From: Prado023 sp963700475
Lineage (GTDB): Bacteria; Actinomycetota; Actinomycetes; S36-B12; CAIYMF01
NCBI GenBank assembly: GCA_963700475.1
Contig: CAVOXR010000005.1
Location: 310,001 to 374,000 of the forward strand
DNA length: 64,000 bases
Reading direction: 5' to 3'
The notes under the pieces were generated by a model. That model made no database searches, was not told where the DNA came from, and saw nothing but the letters and a program-made list of their open reading frames with translations. Positions 45,171 through 53,760 of this stretch are shown here, piece after piece. The position numbers were made by a program, and so were the translations under genes. The stretch's first letter is position 1, and each line of letters opens with the position of its first letter.

Positions 45171-46205
45171 GTGACCTTCACCGTGTCCATCGCTGGGGCC
45201 TCGGGGTATGCCGGCGGTGAGCTGCTACGCCTCGTGTCCGCGCATCCCGAGCTTCGCCTCGGGCCGCTGGCCGCCGGCAACCGTGCCGGTCACCCGGTGA
45301 CCGCGACCCATCCGCAACTCGTGTCACTGGCGGGGCAGAGCTTCGTGGCGACCGATGCCGACACGCTCGCCCAGGCCGACCTGGTGCTGATGGCCCTGCC
45401 GCACGGGGAGTCCGCCTCCCTGGTTGCTGCCCTCCCACGTGACCTGCCCATCGTGGATCTCGGCGCAGACTTCCGGCTGGCCGACGGCGGCGCCTGGGAC
45501 CGCTACTACGGGAGCACGCCGCACGCAGGAGCGTGGGCGTACGGCCTGCCAGAGCTGCCGGGGCAGCGGGAACGGCTGGCCGACGAGACGCGGGTGGCCA
45601 ACCCGGGCTGCTACGCGACCGCCGTCGCGCTGGCACTGGCCCCCCTGCTGGCCGCCGGCCTGGTCGAGCCGGCCGACGTCGTGGTGGTGGCTGCCTCCGG
45701 CACCTCAGGTGCTGGGCGGAAGGCAACCGAGTCGCTGCTCGGCAGCGAGGTGATGGGCTCGATGAGCCCCTACAAGGTGGGCGGAGTCCACCAGCACACC
45801 CCCGAGATGGAGCAGGCGCTGTCCGCTGCGGCCGGGGAGTCGGTCACGATGCTGTTCACCCCGACGCTCGCCCCCATGCCGCGCGGGATCCTGGCGACCT
45901 GCACCGCACGCACCAGCCCAGGCGTTGACGAGGCCACCATGCGTGACGCCCTGCACGCCGCGTACGACGGCGAGCCGTTCGTGCACGTCCTGCCCGCGGG
46001 ACGGATGCCGAACACGGCCGCCACCGTCGGGTCGAACTCCGTGCACCTGCAGGTGGCCGTCGACCCGCACTCAGGTCGCACGACCGTCATCGCCGCCGAG
46101 GACAACCTCGTCAAGGGCGCGGCCGGCCAGGCCCTGCAGAACGCCAACAGGATCCTCGGCCTTCCCGAGGCGCTTGGCCTCCCCGTGAACGGAGTCGCCC
46201 CATGA
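45171..46205 (+). CDS. argC: N-acetyl-gamma-glutamyl-phosphate reductase
   Basis: 344 residues. NADP-binding start VSIAGASGYAGGELLRL, the catalytic cysteine in VANPGCYATAVALALAPL, and VGGVHQHTPEME with the active-site His. Third step of arginine synthesis. GTG at 45171 directly follows the -10 element; there is no ribosome site. argJ overlaps its stop by 4 bp, and the operon continues through argB and argD to argR. Confidence 0.95.
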   Translation: MTFTVSIAGASGYAGGELLRLVSAHPELRLGPLAAGNRAGHPVTATHPQLVSLAGQSFVATDADTLAQADLVLMALPHGESASLVAALPRDLPIVDLGADFRLADGGAWDRYYGSTPHAGAWAYGLPELPGQRERLADETRVANPGCYATAVALALAPLLAAGLVEPADVVVVAASGTSGAGRKATESLLGSEVMGSMSPYKVGGVHQHTPEMEQALSAAAGESVTMLFTPTLAPMPRGILATCTARTSPGVDEATMRDALHAAYDGEPFVHVLPAGRMPNTAATVGSNSVHLQVAVDPHSGRTTVIAAEDNLVKGAAGQALQNANRILGLPEALGLPVNGVAP

Positions 46206-47395
46206 GCACCGACCCACAGGTGACGCGTGGACCGCAGAGCAATGGCGTGACAGCAGCCGGGGGATTCCGCGCTGCCGGAGTCGCGGCCGGCCTCAAGTCG
46301 TCCGGGAACGCAGACGTCGCACTGGTCGTCAACGACGGCCCTCGCCATGATGCAGCCGCTGTGTTCACCAGCAATCGGGTCAAGGCGGCTCCGGTCCTCT
46401 GGACCGCGCAGTGCGCGCTCGAGGGCAGGTTCCGCGCCGTGATCCTCAATTCGGGCGGGGCGAACGCCTGCACCGGCCCTCCCGGCTTCGCCGACACGCA
46501 CCGCACCGCGGAGCACGTCGCCGAACGTCTCGGTGTTGCCCCGATCGAGGTTGCCGTGTGCTCGACCGGACTCATCGGCGAGCGGCTGCCGATGCCTGCC
46601 CTGCTCGACGGCGTCGATGCGGCCTGCAACGTCCTGTCCGCCGAGGGTGGCCCGGCAGCGGCCCAGGCGATCATGACCACGGACTCCGTCTCGAAGATGG
46701 CGGCCGTCCCGCACCGCCAGGGCTGGACGGTGGGGGGGATGGCCAAGGGCGCGGGGATGCTCGCCCCTGGGCTCGCCACGATGCTCGTCGTCCTCACGAC
46801 CGACGCCGTGGCGGACGCAGTCACGCTCGATGCGGCCCTTCGTTCGGCCACGCGGTTGACCTTCGACCGGATCGACTCCGACGGGTGCATGTCCACCAAC
46901 GACACCGTCCTCCTGCTCGCCTCGGGAGCCAGTGGCATCACGCCTGACCCCGCTGAGCTGACCGAGGCGGTCACGGCCGTCTGCGCCGACCTGGCCCGCC
47001 AACTCATCGGCGACGCTGAGGGCGCCACCAAGGACATCCGGATCGACGTCGTGAACGCCGCCACCGAGGCCGACGCGGTCACGGCTGCCCGGGCCGTCTC
47101 GCGCAGCAACCTGCTCAAGTGCGCCATCCACGGTGAGGACCCCAACTGGGGTCGCATCCTCTCCGCGGTCGGCACGACTGACGCGGCGTTCGAGCCGGAC
47201 GCCATCGACGTCGCGATCAACGGGGTGCTCGTCTGCCGCGACGGTGCCGCGTTCGGCGACCGCGCCGAGGTCGACATGTCCGGGCGCGAGGTCACGATCA
47301 CCATCGACCTGCGCGTGGGCGACGCCGCGGCGACGTTGTGGACCAACGACCTCACCGCCATGTACGTCCACGAGAACTCCGCCTACTCCACCTGA
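46202..47395 (+). CDS. argJ: Bifunctional glutamate N-acetyltransferase / amino-acid acetyltransferase
   Basis: 397 residues. Self-cleaving precursor: the site is in GGMAKGAGMLAPGLATMLVV, where the Thr equivalent starts the beta chain (ATMLV), and the oxyanion residues lie in VCSTGLIGERLP. DPNWGRILSAVG is the conserved C-terminal segment. It recycles the acetyl group from acetylornithine to glutamate, so no argA or argE is needed. ATG overlaps the argC stop. Confidence 0.95.
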   Translation: MSTDPQVTRGPQSNGVTAAGGFRAAGVAAGLKSSGNADVALVVNDGPRHDAAAVFTSNRVKAAPVLWTAQCALEGRFRAVILNSGGANACTGPPGFADTHRTAEHVAERLGVAPIEVAVCSTGLIGERLPMPALLDGVDAACNVLSAEGGPAAAQAIMTTDSVSKMAAVPHRQGWTVGGMAKGAGMLAPGLATMLVVLTTDAVADAVTLDAALRSATRLTFDRIDSDGCMSTNDTVLLLASGASGITPDPAELTEAVTAVCADLARQLIGDAEGATKDIRIDVVNAATEADAVTAARAVSRSNLLKCAIHGEDPNWGRILSAVGTTDAAFEPDAIDVAINGVLVCRDGAAFGDRAEVDMSGREVTITIDLRVGDAAATLWTNDLTAMYVHENSAYST

Positions 47396-47409
47396 GCACA
47401 GGAGCCCCG

Positions 47410-48363
47410 ATGAGCAGGTCCCGAGCGGTCCCGACCGCTGATGCGCTGGCCAAGGCCGAGGTCCTGGCCGAGGCACTGCCCTGGCTCGAGCGGTTCCGCG
47501 GGGCCACGGTCGTCGTCAAGTACGGCGGCAACGCGATGACCTCGCCGGAGCTCCAGAGGGCGTTCGCCGGGGACGTCGTCTTCCTGCGGCTCGCCGGCCT
47601 GCGCCCCGTCGTGGTGCACGGGGGAGGCCCGCAGATCAACGCGATGCTCGCCCGGCTCGGGGTGACCAGCGAGTTCCGTGGCGGCCTGCGCGTGACCACT
47701 CCGGAGATCATGGACGTCGTACGCATGGTGCTCACCGGCCAGGTCCAGCGCGACCTGGTCGGGCTGGTGAACGCCCACAGCCCCCTGGCGGTCGGCATCT
47801 CAGGGGAGGACGCGGCCCTGTTCGCGGCCGAGCGCCGCACCGTGACGGCCGACGGACAGGAGCTCGATCTCGGGCTCGTCGGCGACGTCACCGGGGTGCG
47901 CCCCGACTTCGTGACCAGCCTGCTCGACGACGGCTTCATCCCGGTGATCTCCACCATCGGCGTGGCCGACGACGGCCAGGTGCTCAACGTGAATGCCGAC
48001 ACCGCCGCCTCGGCACTGGCGGTCGCGCTCGGGGCGGACAAGCTCGTCGTGCTCACCGACGTCGAGGGCCTGTTCGCCGACTGGCCCGACCGCACCAGCC
48101 TGATCGCCGAGATCCGCGCCTCCGAGCTCGCGGACCTCCTGCCCACGCTTGACTCGGGCATGGCCCCCAAGATGGAGGCGTGCCTGCGCGCCGTCCAGGG
48201 GGGCGTTGAGCGCGCCCACGTGATCGACGGACGCGTGGCGCACAGCCTGCTGCTCGAGGTCTTCACCACCGAGGGCATCGGCACGATGGTCCTGCCGGAC
48301 GGGTTGCCCGACGGCGCCCCCGACGGGTCGCTCGCTGGGTCCTCCGACGGGGTATCCGCATGA
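47410..48363 (+). CDS. argB: Acetylglutamate kinase
   Basis: 317 residues. Amino-acid kinase fold: VVVKYGGNAM (nucleotide Lys), VVVHGGGPQINAMLARLGV, VNAHSPLAVGISGEDA, LNVNADTAASALAVALGADKLVVLTDVEGL and the substrate loop SGMAPKMEACLRAVQGGV. A Gly/Ala/Ser-rich tail of about 25 residues follows EVFTTEGIGTMV. In arginine-regulated family members feedback acts here. ATG at 47410; argD overlaps its stop. Confidence 0.95.
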   Translation: MSRSRAVPTADALAKAEVLAEALPWLERFRGATVVVKYGGNAMTSPELQRAFAGDVVFLRLAGLRPVVVHGGGPQINAMLARLGVTSEFRGGLRVTTPEIMDVVRMVLTGQVQRDLVGLVNAHSPLAVGISGEDAALFAAERRTVTADGQELDLGLVGDVTGVRPDFVTSLLDDGFIPVISTIGVADDGQVLNVNADTAASALAVALGADKLVVLTDVEGLFADWPDRTSLIAEIRASELADLLPTLDSGMAPKMEACLRAVQGGVERAHVIDGRVAHSLLLEVFTTEGIGTMVLPDGLPDGAPDGSLAGSSDGVSA

Positions 48364-49700
48364 CCGGCAAGACGCCCGAGCAGCGCCTCCCGCACGAGCC
48401 CGCTCCGGGCCGGTGGGGGCCGTCCGAGGCGACCGAGCGCGCCACCCCGGCCCAGCGCTGGGCGGCCGTGATGCAGGACAACTACGGCACGCCGCCATTG
48501 ACCTTGGTGTCGGGCTACGGAGTTGGGTGCGCGACGACGGGGGCCGCGCGTACCTCGACCTCCTCGGCGGGATCGCGGTGAACGCTCTCGGCCACGCACA
48601 TCCGGCGGTCGTCGGCGCGGTCAGCTCGCAGGCAGCGACCCTCGGGCACACCTCGAACCTGTTCATCAACGAACCTGCGCTGCACCTGTGCGAGCGGTTG
48701 GCCCACCTTGCTGACACGCAGGGCGGCGCCCGGGTGTTCCTGTGCAACTCCGGGGCCGAGGCCAACGAGGCGGCCTTCAAGCTCGCCCGACTCACCGGGC
48801 GCACCCGGATGGTGGCCGCGTCCGCCGGGTTCCACGGGCGCACGATGGGGGCCCTGGCGCTGACCGGGCAGCCGGCCAAGGCCGACCCGTTCCGCCCCCT
48901 GCCCGGGGAGGTCACCTTCGTCCCCTACGGGGACGCCGACGGCACTCGCTGCTGCCGTCGACCGGACCGTCGCCGCCGTGATCCTCGAGCCCATCCAGGG
49001 GGAGGCCGGCGTCGTCGTCCCGCCGCCCGGCTACCTGCGCCGCGGCGCGCCAGATCACCCACGAGGCCGGCGCTCTGCTGATCCTCGACGAGGTGCAGAC
49101 AGGCATCGGCCGGACCGGTCACTGGTTGGCACATCAGGCCCCCGAGCATGACGGGATGCGCCCCGACATCATCACGTTGGCCAAGGGCCTGGGCGGGGGG
49201 CTGCCGATCGGGGCGATGATCCGGCTGGACCACCCGGGCGGTGCCCGCATTCGCGCCGGGCTCGCACGGATCGACGTTCGGCGGGAACGCCATCAGCGCG
49301 GCCGCCGCCCTGGCCGTCCTCGACACGATCACCACCGAGGACCTGCTCTCGAACGCCACCGAGCGGGGCGCCGAGTTCTGCGCGGGGCTGGAGCCCGTCG
49401 ATGGCGTTGTCGCGGTCCGCGGCGCCGGACTGCTGCTCGGCGTGGTGCTGGCCGACCCCATCGCCAAGGCCGTCGAGGCCGCCGCCCGCGCCGCTGGCGT
49501 GCTGGTCAACGCTGCCGCCCCTGACGTGATCCGGCTCGCCCCGCCGTTGACCATCACAGCGGACGAGGTGGCCCTCGGCGTCGCGAGACTCGCGCTGGCG
49601 ATCGAGGCCGTGCGGGCTCAGCCCGCCGACGGCCATGACGCACACGGTGCCCACGCGCGGGCACGTGGGGCAGTCGGCACCGCCCGAGGGTCGGCCATGA
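48360..49700 (+). CDS. argD: Acetylornithine aminotransferase, four or five frameshifts
   Basis: PLP-dependent class III transaminase of about 420 residues. Segments across frames: YLDLLGGIAVNALGHAHPAVV, CNSGAEANEAAFKLARLTGR, FHGRTMGALALTGQP, ILEPIQGEAGVVVPP, ILDEVQTGIGRTG, TLAKGLGGGLPIGAM with the PLP Lys, and GSHGSTFGGNAISAAAAL. Breaks: one base missing near 48527; one extra near 48940 (restores DADALAAAVDRT), near 49040 (restores YLRAARQITHEAG) and near 49225 (restores HPAVPAFAPGSHG). The last frame then runs into argR without a stop; one more extra base would give a TGA at 49698-49700 overlapping the argR ATG. Sequencing error is the simplest explanation. Confidence 0.86.
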
Positions 49701-50194
49701 CCATCCCCAACACCAAGGCCGCCCGCCACCGCCGGATCGTCGAGCTGCTCGACCGCGTCCCCGTCGCCTCCCAAGCTGCGCTGGCCGAGCTGCTCGCCAA
49801 CGATGGGTTCGTCGTCACCCAGGCGACGCTCTCCCGGGACCTCGACGAGCTGGGCGCGGTCAAGGTCGCGACCGACTCGGGCGAGCAGGTCTACGCCGTT
49901 CCCGCAGAGGGCGGGGACACCCGCCCGCACGCGCCCGACACCGACTCGGCCGCGCGCCTGGCGAAGGTGGCTCAGGACGTGCTGGTCGGCGTCGACAGCT
50001 CGGCCAACATCGTGGTCCTGCGCACGCCACCCGGCGGCGCCCAGTACCTCGCCTCAGCCATCGACCGCTCCGACTGGCCGGACGTCATCGGCACCGTCGC
50101 CGGCGACGACACGGTGATCCTCATCACGAGGGCCCCCGACGGGGGAACGACGGTCGCGACGGAGATCCTCAGCCTGATCGACCCCCGCCGCTGA
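49697..50194 (+). CDS. argR: Arginine repressor
   Basis: 165 residues. N-terminal winged helix (RHRRIVELLDRVPVASQAALAELL, then VTQATLSRDLDELGAVKV with the SRDL recognition helix) and C-terminal arginine-binding hexamer domain (LVGVDSSANIVVLRTPPGGAQYLASAID, GTVAGDDTVILITR). It should bind the 18-bp palindromes in front of argC and argG when arginine is abundant. ATG at 49697 is inside the sequence ATGA; the frame is continuous with the preceding argD segment. Confidence 0.93.
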   Translation: MTIPNTKAARHRRIVELLDRVPVASQAALAELLANDGFVVTQATLSRDLDELGAVKVATDSGEQVYAVPAEGGDTRPHAPDTDSAARLAKVAQDVLVGVDSSANIVVLRTPPGGAQYLASAIDRSDWPDVIGTVAGDDTVILITRAPDGGTTVATEILSLIDPRR

Positions 50195-50484
50195 TCCGCC
50201 CTCGGGTCGGATCGACCGGGTCCCCGCTGGCCGCCTCGTCGTTGGCTCACGAGCACGTCGGCAACACGCCCGACGGCGCGACTCGCGACGCACCTGACTC
50301 CGCCCATTCGGGGGTGGTCGCGGCAGCTGTGACGGGTGTGCGCACACGCAACCGCCCCAAAGGCTGTGGCAGAACCCCGCATTCGGGCGGTTCCTCGTGC
50401 ATCGACGCTGGGCGGCCATGGCACCCTGGGCGGATCGGCCGGTTTCGTGCGCGCGGACACCGGGCTGGCCTGATGCATCGAGGC
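50195..50484. other. Intergenic region between argR and argG
   Basis: The 357-bp gap 50195-50551 contains no credible gene; in most arginine clusters of this type ornithine carbamoyltransferase (argF) would be encoded next to argR. The only recognisable element is the operator/promoter at its 3' end. GC content and codon statistics give no support for short frames here. Confidence 0.6.
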
Positions 50485-50502
50485 TATACGCATATGCGTA
50501 TA
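50485..50502 (+). promoter_or_regulatory. ArgR-type operator upstream of argG, perfect palindrome
   Basis: TATACGCATATGCGTATA is its own reverse complement over 18 bp. TATACT at 50499-50504 overlaps its right end and can serve as the -10 of the argGH promoter, so ArgR binding would exclude polymerase. The argG start is 48 bp downstream with a GGAGAG ribosome site. Confidence 0.8.
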
Positions 50503-50551
50503 CTGATCCCAGTCGCGCGGGGACCGCGCACGGACCGAACTGGAGAGACTC

Positions 50552-51763
50552 ATGGCTGACCGCGTCGTACTGGCCTACTCGGGTGGGCTGGACACGTCCG
50601 TGGCGATCGGATGGATCGCTGAGCAGACCGGGGCCGAGGTGATCGCGTGTGCGGTCGACGTCGGCCAGGACGGGGAGGACCTCGAGGTCATCCGCGAGCG
50701 CGCCCTGGCCTGTGGGGCCGTCGAGTCCGAGGTGGTGGACGCCCGTGCGGAGTTCGCCGACGACTACTGCCTGCCCGCCCTGAAGGCCGACGCGCTCTAC
50801 ATGGACCGCTACCCGCTGGTCTCGGCCCTCTCGCGGCCCACGATCGTCAAGCACCTCGTGGCGACGGCGCGCAAGCACGGCGCGACGGTCGTCAGCCACG
50901 GCTCCACGGGCAAGGGCAACGACCAGGTCCGCTTCGAGGTGGGCATCACCAACCTCGCCCCGGACCTCACGTGCATCGCCCCCGTCCGGGACCTCGCCCT
51001 GACCCGGGACAAGGCCATCGACTACGCCGAGGCCCACAACCTCCCGATCGACGTGACGAAGAAGTCGCCGTACTCGATCGACCAGAACGTGTGGGGACGC
51101 GCGGTCGAGACCGGGTTCCTCGAGGACATCTGGAACGGGCCCATCGAGGACATCTACTCCTACACCCAGGACCCGACGGTCACGCGCGACGCGGACGAGG
51201 TCGTCATCACCTTCGCCGCAGGCGTCCCGGTCGCGATCGACGGCAGGCGCGTCACGATGCTCGAGGCGATCCAGGAGCTCAACCACCGTGCCGGCGCCCA
51301 GGGCGTCGGCCGGCTGGACATGGTGGAGGACCGGCTGGTCGGGATCAAGAGCCGCGAGGTGTACGAGGCCCCGGGGGCGATCGCCCTCATCACGGCCCAC
51401 CAGGAGCTCGCCGCGGTGACGGTGGAGCGCGACCTCGCCCGGTACGGGCGCGGGGTCACCCAGCGCTGGACCGAGCTGGTCTACGACGGCCTGTGGTTCT
51501 CCCCGCTCCGTCGCGCGCTCAGCGGCTTCCTCGACGAGCTGAACCAGTCCGTCAGCGGCGATGTCCGGATGACCCTGCACGGGGGCCGCGCGACGGTCAC
51601 CGGACGCAAGTCGCCGGAGTCGCTCTACGACTTCGGGATGGCCACGTACGACACCGGCGACACCTTCGACCAGTCGCTGGCCAAGGGCTTCGTCGAGCTG
51701 TGGGGCCTGCCCTCGAAGATGGCCGCAGCCCGCGACCTGCGCGTCGGCCGGAGCGTGGAGTGA
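50552..51763 (+). CDS. argG: Argininosuccinate synthase
   Basis: 403 residues. ATP-pyrophosphatase loop LAYSGGLDTSVAI, citrulline/aspartate contacts in VSHGSTGKGNDQVRFE, SPYSIDQNVWGRAVETG and SREVYEAPGAIALITAH. It joins citrulline and aspartate. ATG at 50552 with GGAGAG seven nt upstream. argH starts inside its stop codon (GTGA). Confidence 0.96.
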   Translation: MADRVVLAYSGGLDTSVAIGWIAEQTGAEVIACAVDVGQDGEDLEVIRERALACGAVESEVVDARAEFADDYCLPALKADALYMDRYPLVSALSRPTIVKHLVATARKHGATVVSHGSTGKGNDQVRFEVGITNLAPDLTCIAPVRDLALTRDKAIDYAEAHNLPIDVTKKSPYSIDQNVWGRAVETGFLEDIWNGPIEDIYSYTQDPTVTRDADEVVITFAAGVPVAIDGRRVTMLEAIQELNHRAGAQGVGRLDMVEDRLVGIKSREVYEAPGAIALITAHQELAAVTVERDLARYGRGVTQRWTELVYDGLWFSPLRRALSGFLDELNQSVSGDVRMTLHGGRATVTGRKSPESLYDFGMATYDTGDTFDQSLAKGFVELWGLPSKMAAARDLRVGRSVE

Positions 51764-53220
51764 CCCAGCCGCCGGCTGATCCGACGTCGGGTGCGGGGGG
51801 CCCGACCCGACTGTGGGGCGCGCGGTTCACGGGGGGCCCCTCGCCCGAGATGGCCGCGCTGAGCCTGTCGGTGCACTTCGACTGGCGACTGGCGCCCTAC
51901 GACCTGCTGCAGACCCGCGCGCACGCCGGCGTCCTGCACCGGGCCGGGCTGCTCGAGGACGCCGAGTACGTCCAGGTCCTGGCGGCCCTGGACACCCTGG
52001 CTGTCCAGGTGGGCAACGGCACCTTCCTCGCCACCCCAGATGACGAGGACGTCCACACCGCCATCGAGCGGGGACTCCTCGAGCTGCTCGGCCCGGTCGG
52101 CGGCAAGCTGCGCGCCGGGCGCAGCCGCAACGACCAGGTGGCAACCGATCTCCGCCTCTACCTGCGCGACCAGTCCAGGGCGATTGCCGCGGCCCTGGTC
52201 GACCTCGTGCTGGCCCTGACCGACCAGGCGGAGGCGCACATCCACTGCCCCGCGCCGGGCTTCACCCACCTCCAGCACGCCCAGCCCGTGTCCTTCGGCC
52301 ACGAGCTGGCAAAGCACGCCCACGCCTTCGGTCGCGACCTCGACCGGCTGGCCGACTGGGACGTCCGAGCCGGGTTGTCGCCGTTGGGCGCTGGAGCCCT
52401 GGCCGGCTCCGCCCTGGCGCTCGACCCGCAGGCCGTCGCGCTGGAGTTGGGCTTCACCGGCGCGATCGCGAACTCGATCGACGCTGTCAGTGATCGCGAC
52501 TTCGTCGCCGAGTTCCTGTTCGTCGCGGCAATGGTCGGGGTGCACCTGTCGCGCTTGGGCGAGGAGATATGCCTCTGGGCGTCCCGCGAGTTCGGCTGGG
52601 CCGTGCTCGACGACGGCTGGTCCACGGGCTCCTCGATCATGCCGCAGAAGAAGAACCCGGACATCGCTGAGCTCGCGCGCGGGAAGTCCGGGCGCCTCAT
52701 CGGCAACCTGACCGGCCTGCTGGCCACCCTCAAGGGACTGCCCTTCGCCTACAACCGCGACCTCCAGGAGGACAAGGAGCCCACGTTCGACGCTGTCGAG
52801 ACGCTCCTGCTGGTCCTGCCGGCGATGGCCGGGAGCGTCGCGACCCTGCGCTTCGACACCGCGCGGATGGCCGCCAGCGCCCCCGAGGGGTTCGCGCTGG
52901 CCACCGAGATCGCCGAGTGGCTGGTGCAGCAGGGCGTGCCCTTCCGCGACGCCCACGAGATCTCGGGGGCATGCGTGCGCGCCGCCGAGATCCGCGGGGT
53001 CGAGCTCTGGGACCTGACCGACGAGGAGCTCGCGGGGATCAGCCCGGACCTCACCCCCGAGGTGCGCGAACGGCTCAGCGCCCAGGCGGCGGTGGATGCG
53101 CGGTCACGCTTCGGCGGCACCGCCCCGATCCGGGTGACCGAGCAGCTGGCGGCGCTCAGGGTGCAGGCGGTGCAGTGGTCGCAGTGGGCGCAGGCGAACC
53201 CGGTCCCGCTCCGCGGCTAG
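51760..53220 (+). CDS. argH: Argininosuccinate lyase
   Basis: 486 residues. Fumarase/aspartase superfamily: start LWGARFTGGPSPEMAALSLS, GKLRAGRSRNDQVATDLRL, FTHLQHAQPVSFGHEL and the signature GSSIMPQKKNPDIAELARGK with the flexible catalytic loop. It cleaves argininosuccinate to arginine and fumarate. GTG at 51760 overlaps the argG stop by 4 bp; no stop separates the frame upstream, but the overlap and family length fix the start. Confidence 0.95.
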   Translation: MTQPPADPTSGAGGPTRLWGARFTGGPSPEMAALSLSVHFDWRLAPYDLLQTRAHAGVLHRAGLLEDAEYVQVLAALDTLAVQVGNGTFLATPDDEDVHTAIERGLLELLGPVGGKLRAGRSRNDQVATDLRLYLRDQSRAIAAALVDLVLALTDQAEAHIHCPAPGFTHLQHAQPVSFGHELAKHAHAFGRDLDRLADWDVRAGLSPLGAGALAGSALALDPQAVALELGFTGAIANSIDAVSDRDFVAEFLFVAAMVGVHLSRLGEEICLWASREFGWAVLDDGWSTGSSIMPQKKNPDIAELARGKSGRLIGNLTGLLATLKGLPFAYNRDLQEDKEPTFDAVETLLLVLPAMAGSVATLRFDTARMAASAPEGFALATEIAEWLVQQGVPFRDAHEISGACVRAAEIRGVELWDLTDEELAGISPDLTPEVRERLSAQAAVDARSRFGGTAPIRVTEQLAALRVQAVQWSQWAQANPVPLRG

Positions 53221-53286
53221 TCGATCCGACGGCGTCGTGCGAGCGGCTACGTCGCAGGCGGTCCGCGCCCGGCGCTCGGGCGGACC

Positions 53287-53658
53287 TCAGGCGTCGGACC
53301 GGATGACGTAGACCTTGCGCAGCTCCTCGTGGACGGTCCAGGTGGTCTGCGCGCCGCGGGGCAGGATCCCGATGTCACCGGGTCCCACGTCGAGCACGGC
53401 GCCATCGGCGAACTCGATCCGAGCCCGACCGGAGAGCACGACGAACACCTCGTCGGACTCCGTGTCGGTGCTCACGCCGGGGGTGTGCGACCAGACGCCC
53501 ACGTCGATCCCCGGCGTGGCGACCGCCTCGGCCGACCCGGTCCGGGGATCGCCGGCCACGGACTGAGCGGGTGGCACCTGCTCCCAGTCGAGGGCGAGGG
53601 CGGCGGCGTGGATGACACGAGGGCCGGAGTTGCCGGCGAATGTGGGCATGGCCCCCAT
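53287..53658 (-). CDS. Cupin-domain protein
   Basis: About 123 residues. A single small cupin barrel: HTPGVSTDTESDEVFVVLSGRARIEFADG (motif 1 with Glu but a reduced set of His ligands) and VGPGDIGILPRGAQTTWTVHE (motif 2). No signal peptide. ATG at 53658 or 53649 (MPTFAGNSG). Substrate and metal are unknown; such proteins are often small-molecule binding or isomerising. Convergent with argH and divergent from tyrS. Confidence 0.75.
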   Translation of the reverse strand: MGAMPTFAGNSGPRVIHAAALALDWEQVPPAQSVAGDPRTGSAEAVATPGIDVGVWSHTPGVSTDTESDEVFVVLSGRARIEFADGAVLDVGPGDIGILPRGAQTTWTVHEELRKVYVIRSDA

Positions 53659-53747
53659 GCTGGCATGCCCGCGCAGCACCAGCCCCGGTGATGGGCGCCA
53701 GCCCGCCGGCCGCACCCGTGCTGGCACCAGTCGGGCCGGACATGCGG

Positions 53748-53753
53748 GAGAAT
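53748..53753 (+). promoter_or_regulatory. -10-like hexamer for near-leaderless tyrS
   Basis: GAGAAT ends 7 nt before the tyrS ATG at 53761. The match to TANNNT is imperfect at position 1; the same bases could act as a weak GGGAG ribosome site instead. Confidence 0.3.
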
Positions 53754-53760
53754 GCGCGCC

